Assembly: GCA_051453625.1 (NCBI GenBank)
Contig: JBOZIK010000001.1
Coordinates: 19,671,376-19,733,754, forward strand
Direction: 5' to 3'
From: Welwitschia mirabilis
Taxonomy: Eukaryota > Gnetophyta > Gnetopsida > Welwitschiales
Length of the DNA stretch: 62,379 nucleotides
Made by a program: the position numbers and the translations under genes. Positions 1 to 11,255 of this stretch are shown piece after piece; positions within the stretch are counted from its first letter, which is position 1, and every line of letters begins with the position of its first letter. The notes beneath the pieces are model-generated. The model ran no database searches. It worked only from the letters and a program-made list of their open reading frames with translations, and was not told the origin of the DNA.

Positions 1-131
1 CAGTTGGTTTCTTGATCCAGACATCCCTGTAAACGTTTCTCTAATCGTTGCAATGCTTTCTCCCCAAGGATCGGGGCTCCAGCCTCCCGAGCATCGTCAT
101 GGAGACCACCACCATCACTGCGGTTCACCAT
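1..131 (-). CDS. gag N-terminus of an LTR retrotransposon (partial)
   Basis: An open minus-strand frame starts at ATG 131-129 and runs without a stop to the window edge (43 codons, beginning MVNRSDGGGL). It lies three bases inside a Met-tRNA type primer binding site, the usual place for a plant gag start. The stretch is hydrophilic and charged, and its GC content is clearly higher than the rest of the window. The absence of stops suggests a younger element than the others here. The gag identity rests on position more than on a recognised domain. Only the first residues are inside the window, so superfamily cannot be assigned. Confidence 0.6.
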   Translation of the reverse strand, partial: MVNRSDGGGLHDDAREAGAPILGEKALQRLEKRLQGCLDQETN

Positions 132-133
132 TA

Positions 134-146
134 GGCTCTAATACCA
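134..146 (-). other. primer binding site, initiator-Met tRNA type
   Basis: On the minus strand the sequence reads TGGTATTAGAGCC, one mismatch from the canonical plant TGGTATCAGAGC site. Two bases separate it from the LTR that starts at 149. This fixes the element's orientation (minus) and makes 149-348 its 5' LTR. Confidence 0.8.
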
Positions 147-148
147 TC

Positions 149-348
149 TAACGCAGTGTAAGAGCATTCAAAGTTTTACTTCACTGCCTCATTCGGCGAT
201 CTGTGAAGCCCACTACCTCATTCGGTGATCTGTGGTTCAACAGACACTTGGAGGGTAATTAGCCTCCGAATATAAAAACCAATTCTTTATTTTATTCCCC
301 CTAAAACAATACAAAATCCATTTATTTATAGGACATAAGTCCTTTCAA
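149..348 (-). repeat. 5' LTR of the left-edge element (cut by an N gap)
   Basis: This closely matches 480-821: the same AACGCAG-type terminus, two 24-bp CACTGCCTCATT... units (182-205, 211-234), and the same AT-rich promoter-side block. On the minus strand a TATAAATAAATGG motif lies near 318-331 and could be the LTR TATA box. The copy stops at the 100-N gap 349-448. Its edge reads TAACGCAG where the other copy reads TGACGCAG, consistent with one substitution in the terminal TG. Confidence 0.75.
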
Positions 349-479
349 NNNNNNNNNNNNNNNNNNNNNNNNNNNNNNNNNNNNNNNNNNNNNNNNNNNN
401 NNNNNNNNNNNNNNNNNNNNNNNNNNNNNNNNNNNNNNNNNNNNNNNNAAGAGTTAAAGAAGGTAATTATGGAGGTTGA

Positions 480-821
480 TGACGCAGCGCGAAAGCGTTT
501 AAAGTTTTACTTCACCGCCTCATTCGGCGATCTGTGAAGCCCACTGCCTCATTCGGTGATCTGTGGGATTTTATCTAGTTCCCCACTGCCTCATTCGGCG
601 ATTTGTGATTCAACAGATACTTCGAGGGCAATTAGCCTCTGAATATAAAAACCTAATTCTTTATTTTTATTTTCCCTAAAATAATACAAAATCCATTTAT
701 TTATAGTACATAAGTTCTTTCAACAGGAATCCCTAGACAATGTGGGACTAAAAACAAGGAAATATAAGATATAGCAAAATATAAAAATAAAACTATAAGG
801 GGGTTGCACCGCTCTGCGTCA
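480..821 (-). repeat. complete second LTR copy of the left-edge element
   Basis: The 342-bp copy is bounded by TGACGCAG and CTGCGTCA, an exact 8-bp terminal inverted repeat, which supports the LTR limits. It carries three copies of the 24-bp CACTGCCTCATT... unit (513-536, 542-565, 584-607) against two in the copy at 149. The five bases on either side (GTTGA and GGTGT) do not match, so I see no target duplication. It may be a solo LTR, part of a tandem insertion, or the result of a misplaced contig next to the gap. Confidence 0.7.
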
Positions 822-1426
822 GGTGTTAAGCTTTTCCTTAACTTTAATAAAATCTTTAGCATGCACACGTCCACTTAAAAGTTACATTCTTACTAATCAT
901 GTTATAGAGAGGTTTAAATATGTTGCCAAAGTTTTGGATGAATTTCATATAATAATAAGCATAACCAAGAAATACTCTTACATACTTGACTTTAATATAA
1001 AATGAAAAGATAAGAGATCAAGAAAATTTTAGCTAGATCTACTTGGATTTCATCCTTATAGACTATTGTGAGGCCAAATTGAATATTTTTAATCTCATCC
1101 ACAAGGATGTTTTTAGGTCATTTAAATAGATTTTATAAATAATATGGAAAGTCTATTAAAGCTTCATGATTAGCATGAATTAGATAGATTTATTATTGTA
1201 TTTGACTTCTTTCCCATTTTAATTGAAGATTTATTTATTTTACCTTATGAAAGAATAATTAGAAGGATAACTAAAACATCAACCTAAGAGTATCTATATC
1301 ACAATGACCATAACAAAGTTCACATAAGTCATATAATGTTTAAGGAATAAATTTAATTATGAAAAAGTATCAAAGGCTAATATCACACTTAGGGTGGATG
1401 ATTAAAGGTGGTGAAGGTAGAAATAA
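822..1426. other. AT-rich stretch without a recognised feature
   Basis: Between the LTR ending at 821 and the start of element A I see no coding domain, structural RNA or repeat shared with the rest of the window. The short open frame around 823-1005 has no recognisable protein and starts inside the LTR flank. Confidence 0.6.
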
Positions 1427-2582
1427 TGTATTTTTGTGATGCAAAATTGCATGTATTTAATAGGATATTTTGAGTAGCTTTGAAAGACATTAGATAGGTT
1501 TAAGTGGAGTTTCAATAATAATAAAGAGTCAATATAGTAATCATGAAAATATAAAATCTTCATTAATTTGATAGCATTTCAGACAAAATACAATACTTCA
1601 AATCTAAATAAGAGTTCAATAATCAAAGAGATGGATTTAACACAGTAAATAAGTTAAAGAGGCCATCCTTCATTTGATTATTTAATGACCATACTAGATG
1701 ATAGAAGTAAGCAAGCTAATCAGGATGTTAACTAGATCAAACTAGAAGCTAATGTGGATCTTGTCTAAGATGGCATTAGCTTTGTCATTGTCCAAATAGA
1801 TAGGATGATACCTAAAATATCTAATGTACTAAACTTTACCTAACTCCTACAAAGTATCATGCATTCCTTACATGCCATTAGTATTCCTACTGCGTCTGTT
1901 AGGTCCCTTCCCCACCTCTTTTAGTATGTTATTATAATAAAATCTTCTTATCCTTAATCTAATTATCTATATTATCTTACACTAGAAATTCTTGTAATAG
2001 GAGATTAAATGGTAGGAGATTCATCCATTATTGCTAATAGAAGTCTTCCTTAGTGTTAGACTGTATCTTCTTCATTGAGGTGCTACTACTCTATAATAAG
2101 ATTCTAGTTTGACATTAATGAAAATATTTTTTTATCTATTTTCTTATGTGCATCTCCCTTATGGTTTATGTTGATTATGATTTTGTGACAACTTTATATT
2201 TGATATAGATCAGGAGGGAAACCTTTATTAAGGTTGAAACTATTAAAGTAGTTGCACTGCATTTCATTTTTCATTTCATAGCTTAATCATTACATGTTTT
2301 TCATATTTAGTTTAACATGCCTGATAGCTTAGGTTGGTAGAATTTAGTAATAGTTTTTCTTAATTGATCTATCTTATACAAGGATAATCTCTTTGATAGG
2401 AAGATCTGGTAGTTAGATAGATATTTCATTTAGAGTATCTTTTATGTTTCATTGCATAGTCTATTTACTTTGCATTGTTTTCTTACATCATTCTTTATTT
2501 TTATCTACTTAAAAGAAAATACAAAGAATATTTCATTTGAAACTAATTCTTTTTCTTATTACCTAGTGCCTTTAATGGATTA
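1427..2582 (+). repeat. element A 5' LTR, left part
   Basis: It aligns along its length with 26660-27820 on the same strand and with the reverse complement of 47100-48276. Shared blocks include the start TGT...ATGTATTTAATAGG, the AGGAGATC block near 2000 and the TGCATCTCCCTTATGG block near 2145. It stops at 2582 where the gag-only element inserted; the missing right end resumes at 6081. Confidence 0.8.
2578..2582. repeat. target site duplication GATTA, left copy
   Basis: GATTA directly precedes the LTR starting at 2583. The identical GATTA directly follows the LTR ending at 6080 (6081-6085). A perfect 5-bp direct repeat at both edges is the integration scar and defines the ends of the gag-only element exactly. 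Confidence 0.9.
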
Positions 2583-2994
2583 TGTAATTTTCCTTTTTAC
2601 CATTTTAAGGTCATTTCATTATAAATAGGAAAATATAAATATTATGCCAGAATCAATAATAATAATAAGGAATATTTGGCAAAAGGTGGAATTTATTATT
2701 GGAAAAAATGGATTACATTTCTCATCATTAGCTAATAGCTTTATACTAGTGGTCATAGTTAAATATGTGGACTATAACCTAATTCCCCTCCTAGGACCCT
2801 TGGGGATCAGTTAAGGTTATCATTGGTTACATACACCCAATCTATCCACTCCCATCTAATACCATAGTTTTAAATAGCATAATGAAGGGACACATCCTTT
2901 TATACTTGTGTCACATCCATTTATATTTTTTTAATTACACGTATTCAGTGCTTAACACACTTATTACAAAAAATAGTGAATTTGAAACATTACA
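2583..2994 (-). repeat. 3' LTR of the gag-only element
   Basis: The 412-bp repeat starts TGTAAT and ends ATTACA on the plus strand. It is the direct partner of 5668-6080, with substitutions and small indels scattered along it. It lies directly beside the polypurine tract at 2995-3007, which identifies it as the 3' copy in the minus orientation. Confidence 0.9.
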
Positions 2995-3007
2995 TTCCCT
3001 TCCTCTT
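2995..3007 (-). other. polypurine tract of the gag-only element
   Basis: On the minus strand the bases immediately upstream of the 3' LTR read AAGAGGAAGGGAA, an uninterrupted purine run. This is the expected plus-strand DNA primer site for reverse transcription. Confidence 0.8.
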
Positions 3008-3409
3008 AGGCATCATGCTTGTCCTTGAGGTAAATTCTCCTCTTCTTCCATTGTTTTTAAAGGCATGCTCATTTAGATTATTTTTTGTATTATTCATAAA
3101 ACATAAGAAAAGAAAAACATTTCATGTTAAGAAATACATTAAAAAGTAAGAAAGTAACATATTATGTTTTACTAAAAGATTTGAAAAAGATCTCCTGAAT
3201 ATACTCCCTGCTTTTCCAAGATTGTTGATTACAAATGTATCCATTGGATCTGTACTTTCTTTAAATTTTTATTTCTTAATTACTTAGTACTAGTAGCTAA
3301 AATATTTTCAAGATGACTTTATCTACTTCTGAGTTTTGATGCTTATTCCATCAAGTATCCTATTATTGAAGATAGTGTTTTGTCTTTTGATAGGCATCTT
3401 TAGTTGATT

Positions 3410-3800
3410 TGATTTCCAAAGTGCAGAGGACGCTTCTGAGTTTGAGTGATAAGTTGCTAATAAAAATATTAATTGACTAACTTTTAAAGAAATTATTTTG
3501 GTTTTTCATCAAGCCTTGGAATTCAAACCAATGTTCATCCAGTGAATGCCTTTCTAAGCAGAGGCATTAAAATTCCACAACTTAATCTTTAATGAAATCA
3601 TCTAGGATGAATTTCCTTTTGAACTCTTCTATGAAGGAGTTCCATGATATTATTTGAGGATGTTTTATTAGCATGTAGGCTACCATTCTTGTGCATTTTC
3701 TACAAGAAAACTAGCAGCATATATGCACCATTTTGCTAGAGGAATATTATAAAGCTTAAAGTAGTTCTTTAATTAATGGATTTAGGAAATGACTTATTCA
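3410..3800 (-). pseudogene. gag-like domain (Retrotrans_gag type), broken
   Basis: Minus-strand translation shows FLVENAQEW followed, after a one-base frame change, by ISWNSFIEEFKRKF and then DDFIKD. This is the arrangement of the Ty3/gypsy capsid domain, where a WW-containing helix precedes a TW..F...F..KF segment. Stop codons and frame changes break it on both sides, and no CCHC zinc knuckle was found. The domain would supply the structural particle protein. It is the only protein signal in this element. The assignment rests on motif order read by eye. Confidence 0.55.
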
Positions 3801-4439
3801 TTATTCCTACTTTACCTTTAAATGTTTTTAGGCATATCATATTAGAAATTTTCTCTTCTTCCTTTTGTTCTGAGTTGTAATCATCGTCTCCATTGGATAG
3901 AAAGGCTTGAATATTTGCCTTTATATTTAGTAGTCTCATTTAAATGTTGTGAAGGTTGACTGCATCTGATGAAGTATTATGGCCTAAGGTGAATGGTTGT
4001 TCTTAGGATGCCCTAGGATTTTATTTAATGGTTTTTATTCTAAGTAAGAGAGTAGGTTGTTAATCCTACTAGTAAGGAGTTCATTTTATGAAGAAATATG
4101 ATTTAGTTGGATCTTTATTGTGTTCATTTATCCATTCACTCTGTGTTCCATGATGCGTGAGCTGGTTTGACATCCTTCTAAACTCATTTATATTTTCTTT
4201 TTCACTCCTCCTCTAAAAATAGTTTACTCTTTTTATGGTGGGCATTAGCTTCTTTTATAGTGTTGTTGTCATAGGTAAGGTATCTGTAATTAAAAGATGG
4301 TTAAAAAAAATAGTTAGAAAAACAGTTTTAGTAATTATCATAACATCCCTTGATGAAATGGATTTCGTTGATGATAACTATCATAAAGGTGTATTACTAG
4401 GTACCTTAAGAGTAATGTTGGATAATACGCAAGTGTTAA

Positions 4440-5525
4440 GGTTAAACTGTGATGTTAGATATTCAAGGATAATGTCAAATATCTAGCTATAATGTTGGGC
4501 ATCTAAGTAAGACATTGGAGCTTCTTTGTGAAGTAAGCATGGGTGAGGTAATAAGTGTTAGAGGCAATGGAAGGTGCCAAGGGATTGTAAGGATAAGGGT
4601 AACATCAGTCACCCAAGTATGATATCAAACATCCAAATGTAATATCAAAACGTTTTGTCATGTGAAATGGAGGCAAAGTAGGCTATGCTAGGAGTAAATG
4701 GAATGTCTTAGAAGCCTACAAAAGAACATGTAATGTTAGACACCCAAGTGTGATATCGGACATCCGTAACATCGAGAAGCCTTATCACATGAAAACTGGG
4801 GTAGAGTGGGTTATGCTAGGGATGAATGTGAGGTTCTAAAGGCCTACAAATCCAAGTGCAACATCAAGCACCCAAGTGCAATGTCATGCATCTAAGTGTG
4901 ATGTCAGACATACAAGTATAACATCAAACCTTATTTCGAGAATTAATTCTTGAGTAAAACATAAAGTTTCAGGGCCGTGTGGAAGGCATCCAAGTCTTGC
5001 AGGTTAAAGTACAACATCAATCATCTAAGTATAACATCTAGCATCAAAATATGATATTGGACACTCATGTGCAATGTTGATGTCTGAAGTATGATGTTAA
5101 AACTTCTTAACAGAGCAAAAGTGCCAAGATTAAACAAAAGGTGCTAGAGCATCATGCAATCAAGTGCAATGTTGAGTACTTAAGTGCAACATTGGACAGT
5201 TAAGTACAACATCATACATCCAAGTGTAACATCAAAGCCTTCATCGTAGAGCAACTCAAAGTAGAGCAGGAAGTTCCAGAGCTAAGAAAAAGGTTTTGGA
5301 GCATTATAGGATTAAGTGCAATGTCCGACACTCAAGTGCAATGTCGAATACCCAAGTATGATGTTAAACCTTCCTCATGAAGTAGGTTGAAATGGGGCAG
5401 AAAGCATTGAGATTAAATAGAAGGTGTTAGAGTGTCATGGAACTAAGTGCAATTTTAGATACTTAAGTGCAACATTGGGCACTTAAGTGTAATGTCAGCC
5501 TCATGAAGTGCAACATCATATGAGG
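4440..5525 (-). repeat. 20-bp minisatellite with higher-order spacing
   Basis: Units close to CCAAGTGCAATGTCAGACAT recur at 20-bp intervals, for example four in a row at 4858-4937 and three at 5310-5368. Runs of two to four units are separated by a longer block (about 60-70 bp, containing CATGAAGTAGGTTGAAATGGGG-like sequence), giving a repeat of repeats. The array lies between the primer site and gag of the gag-only element, that is, in its leader. Units are diverged. Confidence 0.8.
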
Positions 5526-5650
5526 TTCCTTAATAGAAGATGACATCCATTTCTGTTATTTCCTTGATTTGATGGAGCATGATAAAATGACATATTCTAT
5601 CTTTATATTCTATTTTGCTTGGATCTTGAAGATGAAAATTTACCATCTTC

Positions 5651-5666
5651 ATGGCTTTGATACCAA
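5651..5666 (-). other. primer binding site of the gag-only element
   Basis: Minus-strand TGGTATCAAAGCCATG matches the initiator-Met tRNA 3' end type TGGTATCAGAGC with one G to A change. Two bases separate it from the LTR edge at 5668. Confidence 0.85.
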
Positions 5667-5667
5667 A

Positions 5668-6080
5668 TGTAATGTTTCTTTTTACCATTTTAAGGTCATT
5701 TCATTATAAACAGGAACATATAAATATTATGCTAGAATCAATAATAATAACAAGGAATAATTTCTCAAAAGATGGACTTTATCATTGGAAACAGTAGATT
5801 ATGTTTCTCATCATTAGTCAACAGCCTTGGACTAGTGGTTATAGGTAAATATGTGAACTATGACCTGAGTTCCCCTTCTAGGAACTGGGGATTAGCCAAG
5901 GTTGTCATCGGTTATATCCACCCAGTTGATCTACCCTCACCTAATGTCATAGGCTTAAATAGCATAATGAAGGGACACATCTTTTTATACTTGGGTTACA
6001 CCCATTAATATCTCTTGTTAATTATGCTCATTTAGTGGTTAATATACTTATTACATAAATAGTGAATTTGGAACATTATA
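5668..6080 (-). repeat. 5' LTR of the gag-only element
   Basis: The 413-bp partner of 2583-2994 starts TGTAATG. Its right edge reads ATTATA where the other copy has ATTACA, one substitution in the terminal CA. The GATTA duplication follows directly. Confidence 0.9.
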
Positions 6081-6672
6081 GATTATGACNNNNNNNNNNN
6101 NNNNNNNNNNNNNNNNNNNNNNNNNNNNNNNNNNNNNNNNNNNNNNNNNNNNNNNNNNNNNNNNNNNNNNNNNNNNNNNNNNNNNNNNNNNNNNNNNNNN
6201 NNNNNNNNNNNNNNNNNNNNNNNNNNNNNNNNNNNNNNNNNNNNNNNNNNNNNNNNNNNNNNNNNNNNNNNNNNNNNNNNNNNNNNNNNNNNNNNNNNNN
6301 NNNNNNNNNNNNNNNNNNNNNNNNNNNNNNNNNNNNNNNNNNNNNNNNNNNNNNNNNNNNNNNNNNNNNNNNNNNNNNNNNNNNNNNNNNNNNNNNNNNN
6401 NNNNNNNNNNNNNNNNNNNNNNNNNNNNNNNNNNNNNNNNNNNNNNNNNNNNNNNNNNNNNNNNNNNNNNNNNNNNNNNNNNNNNNNNNNNNNNNNNNNN
6501 NNNNNNNNNNNNNNNNNNNNNNNNNNNNNNNNNNNNNNNNNNNNNNNNNNNNNNNNNNNNNNNNNNNNNNNNNNNNNNNNNNNNNNNNNNNNNNNNNNNN
6601 NNNNNNNNNNNNNNNNNNNNNNAATTGTATAAATATTCACTGCAACATTTTAGCTTTATTACTGGAAAAGGC
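6081..6672 (+). repeat. element A 5' LTR right end and decayed primer site
   Basis: After GATTA the LTR continues for a few bases into a 533-N gap (6090-6622). At 6623-6647 it ends in AAATATTCACTGCAACA, matching the LTR end ATAAATATGCACTACAACA of element B. Three bases later 6651-6672 matches, at about 14 of 22 positions, the TGGCACTGTTCCCGGGGAAGGC primer site of B, the Asp-tRNA type of Athila elements. Most mismatches are G to A or C to T. Confidence 0.7.
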
Positions 6673-7049
6673 CCCAAGGAGTTCGAGTATTATCATTACC
6701 CAGATAAGCAGTTTGGATCCATTACAAGTTATTTATTTATGATAGCATTGTATTTTTATCATAGAACTATAGGTTTTTCATTTTGCATTTTCTAATTTTT
6801 GATCTGCAAATAATGTCTCATCATCCTTCCTATTATCTAGACAATGTGCAGTGGATGATAGCTCATAAATTTAGGGTTTTTCTTTTTCATAAAATTTATG
6901 GTTTTCTCATCATCACCTCTATTATCCAAATTAATATTAGTTTTTTTCTATTTATTTTTATAAAACTCCATTTTTTATGTTTTTATTTTTATTTATTTAT
7001 TTTTTTTTTTTTGGATGAGTTGTAGAAACAATTCTAAACATGTAGGAAC

Positions 7050-8770
7050 ATGACAACTTTAGATAAAAAGACAAAATATCAAAGAGAGAAGATGCTAATT
7101 GAGGAAAATATCGAAGAGGACTTAGTTGACTATGAACAAAATCCTAGTATGCACACACCAGGTATGCAAGAAATTCCAAGGACTAAACAAGATGATTTTT
7201 CTACATTTAGTATTTTAAAATCTAATTTTTTAAAAGAAAATTATGTACACAAAAATATTAAAGGAAAAAGTTTTATTTCAATGTTAACTTTAATGTAAAA
7301 ACAAAAAGAAATATCATATTCCAATACCCTAATCATGATAAAAACCTCTAATGTAAACATAAATATAGATATATATATTACAATTAAAGAATTAATTGCA
7401 AACAGAAAATGTAAAATCCAAAATCCTTTTGACCTATATTTTAGTGATGATGTCGAGTTAAGAAATTTAAGTGCATATCCTTTATTTTCTAAAGAACATG
7501 ATGAATATCCCTTTCAAGACTTAGCTGACATATAACAACTTCTACTTACTTCATAAAATAGTAAAAAATATATTAGTAATCCTACTTACATGGTACTTTT
7601 CCCCATCACACTTAAAGGAAAAGCAAAATTATGGCTTGAAACTATTCCACACCCAAACGTCTAAAAACATGGAACCAAGTACAAGAAGCCTCTATCAAAA
7701 TATATATGAGTGAAAGTACAATGAGAAAAATAAAAAAAAGTAATAAACTTTCAACAATAACCTAATGAGGATTATGTCATAACATAGAAATAATTCTTCA
7801 TAGTGATACATTCTAATCCTATTGATGAAGTTTCTCAAGAAGAACTAATATATTATTTCTATAGTGGATTAAGTAGTCAAACAAATCAACTTGTAGATTT
7901 TTCTTCTAGTTACAACTTGATGAACTTAATATTAGATAATGCATGAAAGTTGCTAAAAGAATTAGTTGAGATAAGTTAAACTTGGTCTAAACCAACATCT
8001 AACAAAAATCATACTATACAAAAAATCATATAATATATTAAGAAAGTAAGAGAAGAAAAGGAGGAAGTAAATCAAAAAGTAATAAATGTAATTAAGGATT
8101 TTAGTACTAGTTTAGAAAAATGCATATAAATAATGCTTGATGTAAAGGTAACAACTAAAAAGAATGTAATTTCAACTTGCAATTTATGTGAAGGTAATTA
8201 TCATGTAACAAAAAAAAATCCTTTATTACTAACCTACAAAGAGAAACTTTGTAAAGAAGTATGTGCATTTAATTAAAAGCTTTCAAACTTTAGAAATAAA
8301 AATTAATATCCACAAAGAATGAGTGAATAATCAAACTTTTAACCTTATGAAAACAAATTCAAAAGCTTAAACTTTCAAACAAGCTATTCAAATTTCCAAC
8401 CATTTGAAAATAAATTTAAGAGCTCAAATTTTCAATCAAGTAATTTAAATTTCCAATCAAGCAGCTCCAATTTTCATGTAAGTACTTCAAATTTTTAACA
8501 AAATCAAAATGATCCACTTAGAGATTCAATAAAGGAGATAAGAAAATCATAAGAAGAAACTGATACAAATATTGAAAATATAGTTAATTTCCTTCAACAA
8601 AGAATGTTAGTAGAATCAAAGTTCATAAGAATCACTTGTAACTCACCAAACCCTAATGAACTAAAGAAAGATTGGAAAGTTGTAACTAGAAGTAGAAATG
8701 ACATAATGCCTCTTGCCTATTAGGCTTTAACTTCTAAATAAAATGAGAAAGATGATGAAGAAGAAGAGGA
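7050..8770 (+). pseudogene. element A gag, Athila type, multiply broken
   Basis: It starts at ATG 7050 (MTTLDKKTKYQREKM), which lines up with the gag start of element B on the other strand (MVDFGKKVQYQRDWL, ATG at 46574). Open stretches 7050-7286 and 7335-7532 are followed by many stops, but homology to B continues: capsid-like segments around 7600-7950, an asparagine- and phenylalanine-rich region with repeated SSNFQ-like units around 8330-8510, and a C-terminal TRSRNDIMPL..DDEEEEDVEIFK segment at 8680-8780. The product would be the particle protein. It cannot be expressed as it stands. Confidence 0.7.
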
Positions 8771-9139
8771 CGTAGAAATATTTAAAAAACATAACTTCCC
8801 TTCTCCTTATGATAAGCTTACCATGAAAAATTATTTACAAAATAATAAAGAAAAGAAACTACTACCCCTTAGCTTGATAGATTAAACATAAATCCTACTT
8901 TTAATGATTATTTAAAAGATTTAATGCAAGATGTGAGCATAAATTTGCCTTTTTGGATATTCTTATAAGGAACCTTAAATATGTTAAGTTGTGGAAAGAC
9001 CTAGTTAGGAGGAAACAAAAACAAACCATACCAAGTAAAGCATTTCTTGCTTAATTCATAACCAACATAATCATGCAAAAATGTTCAAAATTTAAAGATC
9101 CTTGGAGAACAATGGTTAGTAATACTTTATAATAAAATA

Positions 9140-9515
9140 AAAAAATTAAGAAAGCCTTAATTGACCTAGGAGTAATTGTTAATATCATGACTCTTCATAT
9201 TTTTCAAAGAATTGATTTGGAAAATAGAATTGAACCTACATGTATTATCTTAGAGTTGTCTAATCCTTTAGTGAACAAATCATTAGGAATAATAAAATAC
9301 TTGGTGATTTAAATTAAATAAGATTTTTATGCTATTAATATATTTGTTACTGAGGTTAAACATGATGGAGGTTATCCATTACTTTTAGGAAGAGTATTTT
9401 GCGCAATACCCCACTGTATTATTAGCATAGGAACTGGAATGATGGAATGTTATATTAGAAATAAGAAATTTACCATTAGAGTATTTGAAGTCACTGAAAA
9501 ATATTTAGAAGAAGA
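9140..9515 (+). pseudogene. element A aspartic protease, Athila type
   Basis: The translation contains KALIDLGVIVNIMTLHIFQR, the D-L-G-x-x-V-N-x-M pattern of the Athila protease active-site loop, then LLGRVFCAIPHCIISIGTGM, matching the family's second conserved block (LGRPFL...). The catalytic aspartate is kept. Stops interrupt the frame between gag and here and again before RT. It would cleave the Gag-Pol polyprotein. Confidence 0.7.
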
Positions 9516-10129
9516 ATGAAGTATAAAGAAAGAAATAAAACCAACTTTATTTTCACAACATCGTCCACTTGAAGAGAAATGATTAATGCTTCATGAGCCT
9601 ACCTTGTATGATGATCTAGTTGAAGTAGAAAATTTTAAATCTTTTAATGTTAATGAACTCAACTATGAACATCTTGTAACTAATTGCTTTGATTATGATA
9701 ATGAAGAAATAGAATCTGTAATCTAGAAAGAAGTCCAACATTTGAAGACAACTAAGAATCTGTATTTTAAGAGGGGTTATCCACCTCTATTATTCAAATG
9801 ATAGTCTGAGACAACAGACAACTCTAAAAAATATATAATAGAAATTGAAAATTATGATTTAAAACTAAAACATTTATTTAGAGGACTAAAATACATCTTT
9901 TTTATTTAATAATTAAAAGAAATCTTTGATAATAAATGAGCATCTTTTCCCTTAATAAGAATCAACTTTGATCTTACTTTTGACTTTTAAGTGCATTTTC
10001 TTCAACTCATAAAGATTTAGTAGTCATCTCTACTTCTATAGTTTAACACAAAATATACCTTGAAGATAATGTAAAACCTAATAGAAAACCCCAATGAAGA
10101 CTAAATCCATTCCTTAAATAAGTCATTAA

Positions 10130-10900
10130 AATTAAATCATTAAACTAATGGATGATGAAATCATTTCTGCCATTTCTAATAATGAGTGGATTAGCCATTT
10201 GATGATAGAACCTAAAAAAGATATACAGTGGAGAATGTGTATAAATTTTAGAAATCTTAATGAAGTAATAAAGAAAGATCATTGTACTTTGTCCTTTTTA
10301 TATCAAATTATTAATATAATTCAAGGACATGCCTTTTATTATTTTCTTAATGGGTATGGTAATTACAATCATGTTTGTATAGCTAGTGAGAATTAGGAAA
10401 AAAAATAACTTTCACTTTACTTTTTGGAACTTTTAATTTTTGATGCATGCCTTTTATACTTTGGAATGCCCTTAGGATTTTTTAACATGTAAGGATGAGT
10501 ATCTTTTGTGATATGTTAGAGGACTCAATTGAAATTTTTATAGATAATTTCCCAATTTTTAGTGAAAACTTTAAATAAATCATAGAAAGATTAAATCATA
10601 GAAAGATTAGAGAAATCCTTAGATAGATGCATTAAAAGTAATCTATATTTGAGTTGGGAGAAGATTTTCTTTCTTGTTAATAATGGGATTATATTAGATC
10701 ATTACATTTCTAGTAAGAAAATTAAGATGAATCCTATAAAAATAAATATCATTAAAAACCTAAACCCTTTAACAAATGTTAAAGAAGCTAGATCTTTTAT
10801 TGCTTATTATGGTTTCCATCATTTTTTCATTCAGGATTATACTAAAATTTGCAAATCCCTTTACTTGTTACTTGAAAAAGAAGCTAAATTTAATTAGAAT
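10130..10900 (+). pseudogene. element A reverse transcriptase, broken
   Basis: The open block 10148-10393 encodes EWISHLMIEPKKD..WRMCINFRNLNEV..KDHCTLSFLYQII, the Athila RT palm region, ending in a YYFLNGYGNYN segment. Frame changes follow. Near 10536-10555 the catalytic box reads FIDNF where FxDDF is expected, so the second aspartate is asparagine. The block 10649-10894 (ILDHYISSKKI..., ...EARSFIAYYGF) covers the thumb and connection. It would copy element RNA into DNA, but it is inactive by substitution as well as by stops. Confidence 0.85.
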
Positions 10901-10909
10901 GAATCATGT

Positions 10910-11255
10910 CAAATTTCTTTTAAAACACTTAAAGATAAAATCTCTTCTGAACTTATAGTAATAGGACCTAATTGGAATAAATATTTTAAACTATTGTGCA
11001 ATGCTAGTAACATTACTGTGGGTGGGATTCTTGATCAAAAATATGACAAAGATTTTAAAGCCATATCTTATCATAGAAAAACTTTGTCAAAAACTCAATC
11101 TAATTACACCACTACTGAAAAAGAAATATTAGCCATAACATTTTACCTTGATAATCTTAAAAACTATCTTTTAAGCTTTGATATAAATATTACACCAATC
11201 ATGTAGCTATCCTCTACTTTATAATTAAGAAATATTATAGTATTAGACTCATAAA
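10910..11255 (+). pseudogene. element A RNase H region, 5' part
   Basis: The open segment 10994-11203 gives MCNASNITVGGILDQK.. and KTLSKTQSNYTTTEKEILAI, the RNase H-like domain that follows RT in Ty3/gypsy pol. A single frame change at about 11203 leads to HVAILYFIIKK and then RLI at 11255, where the Sirevirus-like element is inserted. Homology resumes at 20378 with NFIIIDK..., the next part of the same domain. Confidence 0.8.

Larger units (their letters stand above)
2583..6080 (-). mobile_element. gag-only LTR retrotransposon (TR-GAG type), structurally complete
   Basis: This 3498-bp minus-strand element has all the cis structures: 5' LTR 5668-6080, Met-type primer site 5651-5666, 3' polypurine tract 2995-3007, 3' LTR 2583-2994, and a GATTA target duplication. 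The internal 2.7 kb holds a decayed gag-like domain (about 3410-3800) and a tandem-repeat array (4440-5525). I see no protease, integrase or RT. The layout fits the non-autonomous TR-GAG or LARD class, mobilised in trans by a relative. It sits inside the 5' LTR of element A, so it is the younger insertion. Confidence 0.85.

Noticed and set aside
6051-6795. Long open frames across the 533-N gap on both strands.
   Set aside because: They are almost entirely unknown bases; the few real residues at the edges are LTR and leader sequence of element A.
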